DNA of 64,000 bases from Dietzia natronolimnaea (GTDB lineage Bacteria; Actinomycetota; Actinomycetes; Mycobacteriales; Mycobacteriaceae). A program made the translations under genes and the position numbers. Below, piece after piece: positions 8,820-16,970 of this stretch. The DNA lies in NCBI RefSeq assembly GCF_002289575.1, contig NZ_NTGA01000022.1, positions 27,372 through 91,371 of the forward strand. Direction: 5' to 3'. Within the stretch, counting starts at the first letter, position 1, and each line of letters starts with the position of its first letter. Under the pieces are notes generated by a model that had not been told where the DNA came from, ran no database searches, and saw nothing but the letters and a program-made list of their open reading frames with translations.

Positions 8820-10379
8820 TCAGCCGGCGGCGCGGCTGGCCCTTCGGCGATCGCCGCCACGCGGCTGGCCCGCGCTCTGGGCGATCGTGTGGGTGGCGGC
8901 CGAACGCTGACCACCGGAACCCTGACGCGACGAACCCTGGCCCCCGGAACCCTGACGGGTGGAACCGTGGCCACCGGTCCCCTGGGCGCCGGCGCCCTGT
9001 GGACGACGAGGACGACGACGGGTGCCATCTGAACCGGACGACTCCTGCCCGCGACCTCCGCGCTCCCCGCCGTCGCGGCCCTGTCCCTGGCGGTTCTGGC
9101 CCTGCCCACCCTGGGAGCGGCCCTGGCGCTGCCGGTTCTGGCTCTGGCGACTCTGGCCCTGGCTCGGACGGCCCTCGGGGGCATGGTCCCCGGGGACGTG
9201 CGCGGGGGCCTCGGGGGCGTCGGCCAGTGCCGTGGCGGCGTTGGCCCCCACGGGGAGCACGATCTCGCCCGCCGTCACGCCGGCCGACCGCAGCAGTGAG
9301 CGCACCTCCCGGACCTGGTCGGAGGTGGCCACGGTGACCACGGTGCCGACAGCACCCGCGCGCGCGGTCCGACCCGAGCGGTGCACGTAGGCCTTGTGCT
9401 CGGCGGGCGGATCGGCGTGGACGACCAATCCCACGTCGTCGACGTGGATGCCGCGTGCGGCGATGTCAGTGGCCACCAGCACGCTCGCCTGACCCGAGGA
9501 GAACGCGTCGAGGTTGCGGACGCGCGCGTTCTGCGAGAGGTTGCCGTGGAGGTCCACGCTGGTCACGCCGCGGCCGGACAGCTGCTTGGCCAGGCGCTTG
9601 GCGCCGTGCTTGGTGCGGGTGAACATGACGGTCCGCTCGTTCACCCCGGCGAGGTCCGCCAGTGCGCGGACGCGGTCGTCCGGGTCCACGTGGAAGACGT
9701 GGTGCGCGGTCGCGCCGGGGGTGGCGGAGCCGTCGTCGACCTCGTGCACGACCGGGTTGTCGAGGAACTTCCTGACCAGCTTGTCCACGCCTTGGTCCAG
9801 GGTCGCGGAGAAGAGCAGGCGCTGCGCACCCGCGGGCGTGGCCGCCAGGATCCGGGTGACTCCCGGGAGGAAGCCCAGATCGGCCATGTGGTCGGCCTCG
9901 TCGAGGACGCTCACCTCGATCGAGTCCATGCGGCAGTGCTTCTGCCCCATGAGGTCCTCGAGCCGGCCCGGGCAGGCCACCACGATGTCGACGCCCTGGT
10001 CGAGCGCGCTGACCTGGCGGCCCTGCGAGACGCCGCCGAAGATCACGGTGGTCTTGAGGCCCATCGCCCTGGCCAGCGGCGCGAGCGTCTCGTCGATCTG
10101 ACGGGCGAGCTCGCGGGTGGGGGCGAGGATCAGCCCACGCGGGGAGTTGCGCTTACGTCGGCCGCCGGCGGGCGCCGAGGCGGCGAGGCGGGTGACCAGC
10201 GGGAGGCAGAAGGCGTAGGTCTTGCCGGAGCCGGTGCGGCCGCGGCCCAGGACGTCGCGTCCGGACATCGCGTCGGGCAGCGTGGCCGACTGGATGGGGG
10301 TGGGGGTGACGATGTCGACGCCCGTGAGGACGTCGAGCAGGGATGAAGGAACGCCGAGATCGGCGAAGGAACGTGACAA
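8820..10379 (-). CDS. DEAD-box ATP-dependent RNA helicase with Q/G/R-rich tail
   Basis: 519 aa. RecA-like domain 1 holds the Q-motif region TPTPIQSATLP, Walker A GRTGSGKT, PTRELA, the DEAD box (LDEADHM) and SAT. Domain 2 holds ATDIAARGIHVDD and HRSGRTARAG. The last ~140 residues are a disordered tail of Gln, Gly, Arg and Ser repeats (GSGGQGSSRQGSGGQ-like units), which in this family binds RNA. The only start that fits the family N-terminus is a TTG at 10379, preceded by CGGAG about 9 nt upstream. It probably remodels rRNA or mRNA structure, as cold-shock and ribosome-assembly helicases do. Confidence 0.92.
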   Translation of the reverse strand: MSRSFADLGVPSSLLDVLTGVDIVTPTPIQSATLPDAMSGRDVLGRGRTGSGKTYAFCLPLVTRLAASAPAGGRRKRNSPRGLILAPTRELARQIDETLAPLARAMGLKTTVIFGGVSQGRQVSALDQGVDIVVACPGRLEDLMGQKHCRMDSIEVSVLDEADHMADLGFLPGVTRILAATPAGAQRLLFSATLDQGVDKLVRKFLDNPVVHEVDDGSATPGATAHHVFHVDPDDRVRALADLAGVNERTVMFTRTKHGAKRLAKQLSGRGVTSVDLHGNLSQNARVRNLDAFSSGQASVLVATDIAARGIHVDDVGLVVHADPPAEHKAYVHRSGRTARAGAVGTVVTVATSDQVREVRSLLRSAGVTAGEIVLPVGANAATALADAPEAPAHVPGDHAPEGRPSQGQSRQSQNRQRQGRSQGGQGQNRQGQGRDGGERGGRGQESSGSDGTRRRPRRPQGAGAQGTGGHGSTRQGSGGQGSSRQGSGGQRSAATHTIAQSAGQPRGGDRRRASRAAG

Positions 10380-10611
10380 GGGAGGAATCTCCGTACATAG
10401 ATGGGGCGTCTTGCCCGGCGCGCTCCTGGGTTCCCGCGTCGCTCGGAGGCGACGCGCCCGGTGCGCGACCACGGGAGGTCGACATCCGATTCGGCCCGAG
10501 GCAAGAGTGGTACGGGCCGACTCGCCTACCCTACGCCCCATCGGGGTCTCACCCCCACTTCCCCGGGCCGAGTGTGACGAGGTCCTCACTTCCGGGCCCA
10601 CAGATGGCACG
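10380..10611. other. Divergent intergenic region, helicase/adenylate cyclase
   Basis: 232 bases between the divergent helicase and cyclase starts. Apart from a CGGAG ribosome-binding site for the helicase I see no clear promoter, hairpin or small gene here. Confidence 0.5.
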
Positions 10612-12225
10612 ATGTTGTGCGTGCGACTCGACCTGTCTCTACTGCGACGCCCGGAACTGGGCTCGGTGCTGCTCGGGCGGGAGACCGAGTCGCCGCGCCT
10701 GAGAACCCTGCGCGTCCGGGTCCTGCTCGTACTGATGCTGCTGGGCTCCAACCTCGTCGGCGTGGCCGTCGCCGCTGTGCTGATCCTCTTCGTCCTTCCG
10801 GGTCCCACCCTTCCCTCTCGTGAGTTCATGGTCCCCACGGCGATCGTCGTCCCGGTGTATGTGGCGCTGGCGACGATCGTGGGGACGATCTGGGTGCGTG
10901 GTGCCGTCCACCGGCGTGTCGGGTGGTTCCTCGACGGCCGCGAACCCACGGATCGGGAGCGGGTGTGGACTCTCCGTCTGCCCGGCCGGATGACCCTGAT
11001 CCAGGCTTTCCTGTGGCTGTTGGGCGCGGCCGTGGTCACGCCCGCCTTCGGGGTGATCGACCCCGAGGCGATCCCGTCGGTCGGGTTCACGATCGTCTTC
11101 TCCGGGATGGTCGTCTGCGGTGTGGCGTTCCTGTTCGCGGACTTCGGACTGCGTCCCGTCGCCGCGGTCGCCTTGTCCGGAGGCCCGGTTCCCCGCGGCC
11201 GGTTCCTGGGTGCGATGACGCGGCTCCGCGTGTCCTGGGCGGTCGGCAGCGGGGTTCCGATCGCGGGATTGATCATCGTGGCGATCTACACGTTGGCGGG
11301 TCGGGCCCTGTCGCTGGAACGCCTCGCCGTCATCGTGATCGTGCTCGGCGCCACCTCGCTCCTCGCCGGATTCCTCCTCATCTCCCTGGCCACCGGGTCG
11401 GTGCTCGGACCGCTACGCAGTCTCCGCTGGGCCATGGAGGACGTCACGGACGGCGCGCTCTCCCGGCGCGTGGTGGTCTATGACGGCACCGAACTCGGCG
11501 AACTCCAGCGTGGGTTCAACCGTATGGCGGCCGGGCTCCAGGAGCGCGAACGGCTCCGGGACCTGTTCGGCCGCCACGTGGGTCGCGACGTCGCGGAGGC
11601 GGCCGAGGAGCGGGACCCCGAACTGGGCGGCAGCGCCTCACATGTCGGCGTCGTCTTCGTCGACATCATCGGGTCCACGGAGATGGCGGTGCGGTCCGAG
11701 GCGTCGGAGGTCGTCGACGTCCTCAACCGGTTCTTCCGGGTGGTCGTGGAGACGGTCGAGGAGTATGACGGCATCGTGGACAGCTTCCTCGGCGACGCCG
11801 CGCTCGTGGTGTTCGGCGCGCCGCGGCCGATGGACGACCCGGCCTCCGCGGCCCTGGCCTGCGCCCGGGTGCTCGGTGAGCGGCTGCCGGCCCGGGTGCC
11901 GGGGTGCCGGGCCGGGATCGGAGCCTCCTACGGGGGCGTCGTCGCGGGCTACGTCGGCGCGGACGACCGGCTCGAGTACACGGTGATCGGCGACGCGGTC
12001 AACGAGGCGTCCCGGCTGTGCGAGCTGGCCAAGAACCGGTCCGGCCTCGTCCTGGCCTCCGGCACCGCGGTCGCGTCGGCGGGCGACGCCGAGGCCGCCC
12101 GGTGGAATCGCGTCGGGTCGGAGGTGGTCCGGGGCCGTTCCGATGCGACGGAGCTGTGCGTGCCGGTCGCCGCCGGGAGCGAGGACCAGCCCGCGGACCA
12201 CGGCGGTGGCGCTACCTCAGCGTGA
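10612..12225 (+). CDS. Membrane adenylate/guanylate cyclase, 6-TM + HAMP + class III catalytic domain
   Basis: 537 aa, same layout as the mycobacterial Rv3645/Rv1318c family. Six hydrophobic helices fall within residues ~35-260, a HAMP linker within ~262-315, and the cyclase domain within ~343-500. Metal-binding D351 (VFVDIIGST) and D395 (FLGDAA), T457 in EYTVIGD, transition-state N464 and R468 (NEASR) are all present. The base-selecting Lys that normally lies three residues before the Gly of the GD pair is Ser391 here (DSFLGDA rather than NKFxGDA). Its 3' end overlaps the convergent DUF2993 gene by 14 bases. Confidence 0.92.
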   Translation: MLCVRLDLSLLRRPELGSVLLGRETESPRLRTLRVRVLLVLMLLGSNLVGVAVAAVLILFVLPGPTLPSREFMVPTAIVVPVYVALATIVGTIWVRGAVHRRVGWFLDGREPTDRERVWTLRLPGRMTLIQAFLWLLGAAVVTPAFGVIDPEAIPSVGFTIVFSGMVVCGVAFLFADFGLRPVAAVALSGGPVPRGRFLGAMTRLRVSWAVGSGVPIAGLIIVAIYTLAGRALSLERLAVIVIVLGATSLLAGFLLISLATGSVLGPLRSLRWAMEDVTDGALSRRVVVYDGTELGELQRGFNRMAAGLQERERLRDLFGRHVGRDVAEAAEERDPELGGSASHVGVVFVDIIGSTEMAVRSEASEVVDVLNRFFRVVVETVEEYDGIVDSFLGDAALVVFGAPRPMDDPASAALACARVLGERLPARVPGCRAGIGASYGGVVAGYVGADDRLEYTVIGDAVNEASRLCELAKNRSGLVLASGTAVASAGDAEAARWNRVGSEVVRGRSDATELCVPVAAGSEDQPADHGGGATSA

Positions 12226-12940
12226 CGTCCGTGCCGATGAGCGCGACCTCGAGACCGCCGGGCACCACGCGGGCGCCGTGGATCGACACCCCTTCGGGCA
12301 GGGAGGCGACCGTCGAGTCGACGGTGCCGGTGATGCCGGAGAACAGCCCGTCCGGCAGGGGGATGCCGATCAGCTCGGTCTGCTCAGGGGTCAGGGTGAG
12401 TCGGCCGCCGGAGACGCCCGGGGCCACGCCGATCTCGGCGATCCCGCCGATGTCCGCACGCAGCAGACCGGCCTGCGCGTCCGGGCGCACGGAACGGACC
12501 TCGGTCAGGCCGGCCACCGGGGAGTCACCGGCCGGGTTCCCCTCCGCAGCCGCTGCGGCGAGCTGGTCGCCGCTGAGCGTCGCGGTGCCGTCCGCCGACG
12601 CGGCCAGGATCGCACCGTCCACCATCCTGACCGAGTAGCCGGTCACGTCGATCCGGGGCACGCCTGCGTCACCGGGGGAGGTCATCCGGACCGTGTCGAC
12701 GGCCCGCGTGGTGGCCAGATCCCAGAGGATCGGCGTGGGTCCGAACCCCACCGACACCGGGGCCCCGAGTCGCGCCGACGCCTCGCGCTCCGCCCGATCC
12801 GCCAGGTACCACCGGGCGCCGAACTCGGCGGCCACGGCAAGCCCCAGCACCAGGAGCAGCAGCACGAGCAGGGAGCAGCCGCAGCCGCCTCGCCGGCGGT
12901 CGCGCCGTCCTCGTCGGTCGATCGGGTCTCGTCGTCGCAT
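12212..12940 (-). CDS. DUF2993 (LmeA-like) membrane-anchored lipid-binding protein
   Basis: 242 aa. A basic N-terminus (MRRRDPIDRRGRRDRRRGG) precedes one hydrophobic anchor at ~22-45, and the rest is the DUF2993 beta-rich domain. In mycobacteria the LmeA members of this family bind phospholipid and help mature lipomannan. I preferred the ATG at 12940 to an upstream ATG in frame because the basic segment then directly precedes the anchor. No mannosyltransferase gene is next to it, so the assignment rests on family only. Confidence 0.8.
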   Translation of the reverse strand: MRRRDPIDRRGRRDRRRGGCGCSLLVLLLLVLGLAVAAEFGARWYLADRAEREASARLGAPVSVGFGPTPILWDLATTRAVDTVRMTSPGDAGVPRIDVTGYSVRMVDGAILAASADGTATLSGDQLAAAAAEGNPAGDSPVAGLTEVRSVRPDAQAGLLRADIGGIAEIGVAPGVSGGRLTLTPEQTELIGIPLPDGLFSGITGTVDSTVASLPEGVSIHGARVVPGGLEVALIGTDVTLR

Positions 12941-13023
12941 CCACGTATCGTGCCGGACCGTCGGGCCGGGGGCCACCGGCGGTCCGGTTGCGGGCCTGGG
13001 GGGTCCGGCCCCACGATCAGGCT

Positions 13024-13584
13024 ATGACCGAGACCCAGGACGCACGCACTGACACCAGAACCGTCGTATTCCTCGTGGCCGGCGAGGGGATCGAACGGGT
13101 CGAGCTGACCGAGCCGTGGGGGGCCGTGACCGAAGCCGGTCACACGGCGCTCCTGGTCAGCACATCCGACGGCGAGGTCGACCTGGTCGACCACCTCACC
13201 CCGGCCGGCACCCAGGCGGTCGACCGGACGAGCGCCGACGTGACCGCCGCCGACGTCGACGTCCTGGTCCTGCCGGGTGGCGTCGCCAACCCGGATGCCC
13301 TGCGACAGGACCAGCACGCGGTGACCCTCGTCCGCGAAATGGTCGAGGCGGGCAAGCCCGTCCTGGCCATCTGCCACGCGCCGTGGGTCCTGATCGAGGC
13401 CGAGGTCGTCCGCGGGCGCCGCGTCACCTCCTACCCCAGCCTGCGCACGGACCTTGTCAACGCCGGTGCCGAGTGGGTGGATGAGGAGCTGGTCAGCTCG
13501 GACGGCGTGTTCACCAGCCGCAACCCGGACGACCTCCCGGCCTTCTGCGACGCCCTGCTGGGAGCGATCCGCGGAGTGGACTAG
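13024..13584 (+). CDS. DJ-1/PfpI-family protein (type 1 glutamine amidotransferase-like)
   Basis: 186 aa, full DJ-1/PfpI fold. The nucleophile-elbow Cys is in AICHAPW, and the acidic partner region is the early 'EGIERVELTEPWGAV', the usual form in the PfpI subgroup. Members act as chaperone/deglycase-like or protease-like stress proteins; activity cannot be fixed from sequence. The upstream ATG in frame adds a short non-family extension, so 13024 was chosen. The start has no strong ribosome-binding site. Confidence 0.88.
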   Translation: MTETQDARTDTRTVVFLVAGEGIERVELTEPWGAVTEAGHTALLVSTSDGEVDLVDHLTPAGTQAVDRTSADVTAADVDVLVLPGGVANPDALRQDQHAVTLVREMVEAGKPVLAICHAPWVLIEAEVVRGRRVTSYPSLRTDLVNAGAEWVDEELVSSDGVFTSRNPDDLPAFCDALLGAIRGVD

Positions 13585-13625
13585 GGCACCGGAGACCGGT
13601 CGGGCGCGGCGGAGGGGGGCGGGAG

Positions 13626-14615
13626 ATGATCGGCATCTACGTCCACAACCGTGGGCGGGGTCATCTCCACCGCGTGCTCCCCGTGATGGGTGCCCTGCGG
13701 GAGCGGGGCCTCGATGTGACGGTGCTGATCGCAGGACAGTTCGACGACGCGCTCCTCCCCCCGGGGGCCCGGGTCGTCCACCTCCCTCCCGGCATCGACG
13801 ACGAGGAGGACGCGGAGGAACTCACCCTCTCGGCCCGCCGCGCCGCCGTCGCCTGGATCGACCACGCACGCCCTCGCGCGTTCTGGGTCGATTCCTCGCC
13901 CGCCATGTCGCTGGCCGCGCGGATGACCGGGATCCCGATGGTCAGCACCCTCCCTCCGGGGGTGAGGGAGGACGAGCCCCACCTGCTGCGCGTCCGCGCG
14001 GCGGAGCGTCTGATCGGGGCGTGGCCCCCGGGCGTGCACCAGGCCACCCTGCGGCGGACCGAGAGCCCGGTGGCGGAGATCGGGGGCGTGTCCCGGTTCG
14101 AACGACGGGACCGTGAACCACGGGACCGTCGTCGCCGACCCCGGGTGGTCCATCTGAACGGCTCCGGGTCGGGCGGGGACCACAGGTTCTGGCGGGCGGT
14201 GAGGACCACCGCTCGCGACCTCGGGGTGACCGAGTGGCTGGAGATCGGCGGCCCGGACGGATCGTGGCACGAGGACCCGTGGCCCGAGTTGTGCTCCGCC
14301 GATGTGGTGGTGACCGGTGCCGGGCAGGCGTCCGTGGCCGACGCCGCCTGTGCTGACGTCCCACTGGTGGTGGTCCCGGGTCGCCGGCCGTACGGGGAGC
14401 AGGACGCCACGGCCGAGGCGCTCGACGGGATCCCGGGGGCGTCGGTGATGCGATACGGCAACGGCCCGACGGCGGTCGCCCGGGCGGTCATGGAACAGGT
14501 CGACCGCTTCCGCGACGGGGAGTCGACCGGGATCAGGTCGTGGTGGGGTGTCGACGGAGCGGCGTCCCGCGCCGCCGAGGTGATCCGGGCCGCGACGACG
14601 GGGCTCGTCAGGTGA
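13626..14615 (+). CDS. GT-B fold glycosyltransferase (MurG-like C-terminal domain)
   Basis: 329 aa. The N-terminal Rossmann half begins IGIYVHNRGRGHLHRVLP, a GT28-like pattern (GxGHxxR). The C-terminal half holds 'LCSADVVVTGAGQASVADA' and PLVVVPGRRPYGEQDATA, the nucleotide-sugar binding region of MurG-like enzymes. A good ribosome-binding site (GGAG next to a GGGGCGGGAG stretch) precedes the ATG. It probably transfers a sugar to a cell-envelope lipid or polysaccharide, but donor and acceptor are unknown. No other envelope-sugar gene is adjacent. Confidence 0.8.
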   Translation: MIGIYVHNRGRGHLHRVLPVMGALRERGLDVTVLIAGQFDDALLPPGARVVHLPPGIDDEEDAEELTLSARRAAVAWIDHARPRAFWVDSSPAMSLAARMTGIPMVSTLPPGVREDEPHLLRVRAAERLIGAWPPGVHQATLRRTESPVAEIGGVSRFERRDREPRDRRRRPRVVHLNGSGSGGDHRFWRAVRTTARDLGVTEWLEIGGPDGSWHEDPWPELCSADVVVTGAGQASVADAACADVPLVVVPGRRPYGEQDATAEALDGIPGASVMRYGNGPTAVARAVMEQVDRFRDGESTGIRSWWGVDGAASRAAEVIRAATTGLVR

Positions 14616-14827
14616 CGAAGTGCGGTCCGCGCCGGATTGCCGAATTCTCACTTCCGCGACAATCTTGCTGACCAAGCAAGTAGCACAGGGGTTCTCAGGT
14701 AGTTAGGCACGCCTTGGTGTGCCGGTTTCCGTTTGACCTCTCCCTGTCGGCTGACAGGATGAAGGTCCGCGTTCTGAACATCCAGGGCTCATGGCAGGGC
14801 ACTTCAGCCGCGCGGAAAGGAGATGCC
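14616..14827 (+). promoter_or_regulatory. Leader/promoter region of the WhiB gene with three inverted repeats
   Basis: 212 non-coding bases. Three inverted repeats are visible: CTTGCT/AGCAAG (14664-14680), GGCAC/GTGCC (14706-14723) and CTGTC/GACAG (14744-14757). A TTGACC -35-like hexamer lies at 14733-14738. An ATG at 14759 is in frame with WhiB and could give a longer form, but the AAAGGAG before 14828 is the stronger start signal. Long structured leaders are common for WhiB-family genes. Confidence 0.5.
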
Positions 14828-15106
14828 GTGCCCCGATACAGAAACCTCGAGCCGACCGCCGAGTTCTGGTCCTGGCGGGACGACGCCGCCTGCATCGACC
14901 TCGAAGACCTGTTCTACAGCGCAGACGACGAATCCAAGGGGGAGCGCCGCCGCAAGGAGGAGAAGGCCAAGGCCGTCTGCCAGGGCTGCCCGGTGTTCGA
15001 CCCCTGTAGGCAGTTCGCCATGGAATCGAAGGAACTGTACGGGGTCTGGGGTGGCACGACCGAGTCCGAACGGCACGCCATGGCGGGCCGGCACCGGACC
15101 GGCTGA
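14828..15106 (+). CDS. WhiB-family iron-sulfur transcriptional regulator
   Basis: 92 aa. The four cluster-binding Cys are present (AACIDL, then VCQGCPVFDPC), followed by the GVWGG turn and a basic SERHAMAGRHR end. WhiB proteins bind a 4Fe-4S cluster and act on transcription with the primary sigma factor. The GTG at 14828 follows AAAGGAG with a 5-base spacer, and family N-termini begin near here. I cannot say which WhiB paralogue it is. Its long upstream leader suggests control at the RNA or promoter level. Confidence 0.92.
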   Translation: MPRYRNLEPTAEFWSWRDDAACIDLEDLFYSADDESKGERRRKEEKAKAVCQGCPVFDPCRQFAMESKELYGVWGGTTESERHAMAGRHRTG

Positions 15107-15135
15107 CACCGGCCGACCGACCGGCTGACGCCGGC

Positions 15136-15172
15136 CGACCCCGCGGGGGTTAGAGATCCTCCCGCGGGGTCG
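15136..15172. terminator. Strong hairpin between convergent whiB and 15150-15632 genes
   Basis: CGACCCCGCGGG (15136-15147) pairs perfectly with CCCGCGGGGTCG (15161-15172) around a 13-base loop. The stop codon of the minus-strand gene lies in the loop, so the hairpin serves the whiB transcript and overlaps the other gene's last codons. A 20-base near-direct repeat (15099-15118 and 15121-15140) precedes it. Confidence 0.7.
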
Positions 15173-15632
15173 CCTCATGACCGGTGATACCCGCGGACCG
15201 GTTCCGCTCCTTGAGCTCGGCCTCGTAGACGTGGCGACGCCCTCCGGTGACCTCGTCGCGGACGGCCTTGCTCACCTCGCGGGCCGTGGTCCAGAACCCG
15301 TCGTCGAACTCCTCGACCATCTGGAACGTCCACCGCCCGTGGAGGACGTTCACCCCGACCATCTCGGTACGGATCAGCTCCGCGAGCTCCGTGCGGCCGA
15401 CCGCCTCCAGCTGATCCGCGGCCTGCTGGTAGAGGATGTCCGCGCGCCCGATCAGCTGGTGCAGGTCGTAGAGGTGGCCACGGGCCCGCTCGACGTACTC
15501 CAGTGCCTCGGTGGCGGTGCCTGCGGCCTCCACCTCGGCATCGGTCGCGCCGGGGGGTCGCCGATGCGTCTCGTCGACGCTCGGCGTCCGGTCTCCGCCG
15601 GCAGCCCCTTCGTCCCCCCGGTCGTCCGCCAC
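15150..15632 (-). CDS. Conserved-looking hypothetical protein coupled to desaturase copy 2
   Basis: 160 aa, soluble and mostly helical, with no transmembrane segment or Cys. I do not recognise the family. The N-terminal ~35 residues are acidic and probably disordered; residues ~40-150 contain long amphipathic helices (for example 'EALEYVERARGHLYDLHQL'). It starts with GTG 2 bases after the desaturase stop, so it is almost surely co-transcribed and coupled. A role as an accessory factor for the desaturase is only an inference from this spacing. Confidence 0.7.
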   Translation of the reverse strand: MADDRGDEGAAGGDRTPSVDETHRRPPGATDAEVEAAGTATEALEYVERARGHLYDLHQLIGRADILYQQAADQLEAVGRTELAELIRTEMVGVNVLHGRWTFQMVEEFDDGFWTTAREVSKAVRDEVTGGRRHVYEAELKERNRSAGITGHEATPREDL

Positions 15633-15634
15633 CG

Positions 15635-16873
15635 TCAGACCGTGCGGGTCAGGCGACGGAGCTGGTTCGGGGCGGTCCGGTGCTTCAGGGCGGTGACCAG
15701 GCCCGACCGGGGGCCCGCGTGATCGTCGTAGGTCCGCGGCTCACCCTCGAACATGCGCTCCGACCTGGTTTCCGGCGCGTCGTCCGTGGTGGCCTTGAGG
15801 AAGCGGTCGGGCAGCGAGAGCTTGGCGATCGTGCGCCACGACTGCCAGTACTGCTTGTAGAGCGGACCCGTCGTGTACGGCAGATCCCAGCGACGGCAGA
15901 CGTCCTGGACCTTCTCCGAGATCTCGCCGTACCGGTTGGACGGGATGGTGGGGAAGAGGTGGTGCTCGATCTGGTAGGAGAGGTTGCCCGACATGAAGTG
16001 GGTGAGCTGGCTTCCGGTGAAGTTGGCGGAGCCGAGCATCTGACGCAGGTACCACTGCGCCTGGGTCTCCTCGGAGAGGTCCTCCAGGGTGAACTTGTCC
16101 GCACCGTCCGGGAAGTGCCCGCAGAAGATCACGGCGTTGGACCACAGGTTCCGGATGACGTTGGCGGCGGCGTTGGCGGCCATCGTCGACTTCCAGTTGG
16201 GGCCCGACAGGAGCGGGAACCACACGTAGTCCTTGCCCACCTGACGGCGGGCCTTGCGCAGGAACTGCCCGATGCGCCGCTTCTGCTCGGCCCGGCCGGA
16301 CGAGTTGATGGTGCCCGGCGCGATCTCGAGGTGCTGGACCCCCACGCCCCACTGGAAGGTGAACGCCAGGATGGTGTTCCACACCAGGTTCAGTGAGTAC
16401 GCCGGGTTCCACGGCTGGTCACGCGTCACACGGACCACGCCGTACCCGACGTCGTCATCCATCCCGATGATGTTGGTGTACGTGTGGTGGTGATGGTTGT
16501 GAGTGGCCTTCCAGTGCTCGGAGGTGCCCACGATGTCCCACTCCCAGGTGGTGGAGTGGATGACCGGGTCGTTCATCCAGTCCCACTGCCCGTGCATCAC
16601 GTTGTGGCCGAGCTCCATGTTCTCGATGATCTTGCCCGCGGCCAGCATCCCGGTGCCCACCAGCCACGCCGGGCGGTACCCGGAGAAGAGGAGGACCGCC
16701 CGGCCACCGGCCACCAGGCCGCGCTGGAGCCGGATCGTGTTCTGCACGTACCGGCGGTCGGATTCGCCGAGCGAGTCCACGACTTCCTGGCGGATCGCGT
16801 CGAGTTCCTCACCGATCGCCTCGACGTCCTCGGCGGAGAGATGGGCGTATTCCTTCACGTCTGATATCGCCAT
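15635..16873 (-). CDS. Acyl-lipid/acyl-CoA fatty acid desaturase (DesA3-like), copy 2
   Basis: 412 aa, clear paralogue of the 6720-7928 desaturase from end to end. His boxes are HNVMHGQWD, HNHHHH and QIEHHLFP. The N-terminus repeats the MAISDV.EYAHL pattern. The enzyme should be an integral-membrane di-iron desaturase of saturated acyl chains. It is first in an operon with the 160-aa unknown gene and is read away from gluA. Its promoter is the best in the window: TCGACA, 17 bases, TACCGT, 6 bases, ATG, so the transcript is predicted to be leaderless. Confidence 0.94.
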   Translation of the reverse strand: MAISDVKEYAHLSAEDVEAIGEELDAIRQEVVDSLGESDRRYVQNTIRLQRGLVAGGRAVLLFSGYRPAWLVGTGMLAAGKIIENMELGHNVMHGQWDWMNDPVIHSTTWEWDIVGTSEHWKATHNHHHHTYTNIIGMDDDVGYGVVRVTRDQPWNPAYSLNLVWNTILAFTFQWGVGVQHLEIAPGTINSSGRAEQKRRIGQFLRKARRQVGKDYVWFPLLSGPNWKSTMAANAAANVIRNLWSNAVIFCGHFPDGADKFTLEDLSEETQAQWYLRQMLGSANFTGSQLTHFMSGNLSYQIEHHLFPTIPSNRYGEISEKVQDVCRRWDLPYTTGPLYKQYWQSWRTIAKLSLPDRFLKATTDDAPETRSERMFEGEPRTYDDHAGPRSGLVTALKHRTAPNQLRRLTRTV

Positions 16874-16879
16874 GGGTTG

Positions 16880-16908
16880 ACGGTACGGAGGGCCGGTGGA
16901 GTTGTCGA
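16880..16908 (-). promoter_or_regulatory. Leaderless promoter of desaturase copy 2
   Basis: On the minus strand, -35 TCGACA (16903-16908) and -10 TACCGT (16880-16885) are 17 bases apart, and the -10 ends 6 bases before the ATG at 16873. This is a textbook housekeeping-sigma spacing with transcription starting at or near the A of ATG. Confidence 0.65.
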
Positions 16909-16970
16909 CCGGAAAGGTCCAATCGGCGAGTCGATCCTCGATGAATCCTCAGCCGCCTATGATCCCTCCC

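Noticed and set aside
14701..14723. Iron-regulator (IdeR/DtxR) box before whiB
   Set aside because: TTAGGCACGCCTT resembles half of the 19-base consensus but the other half does not match.
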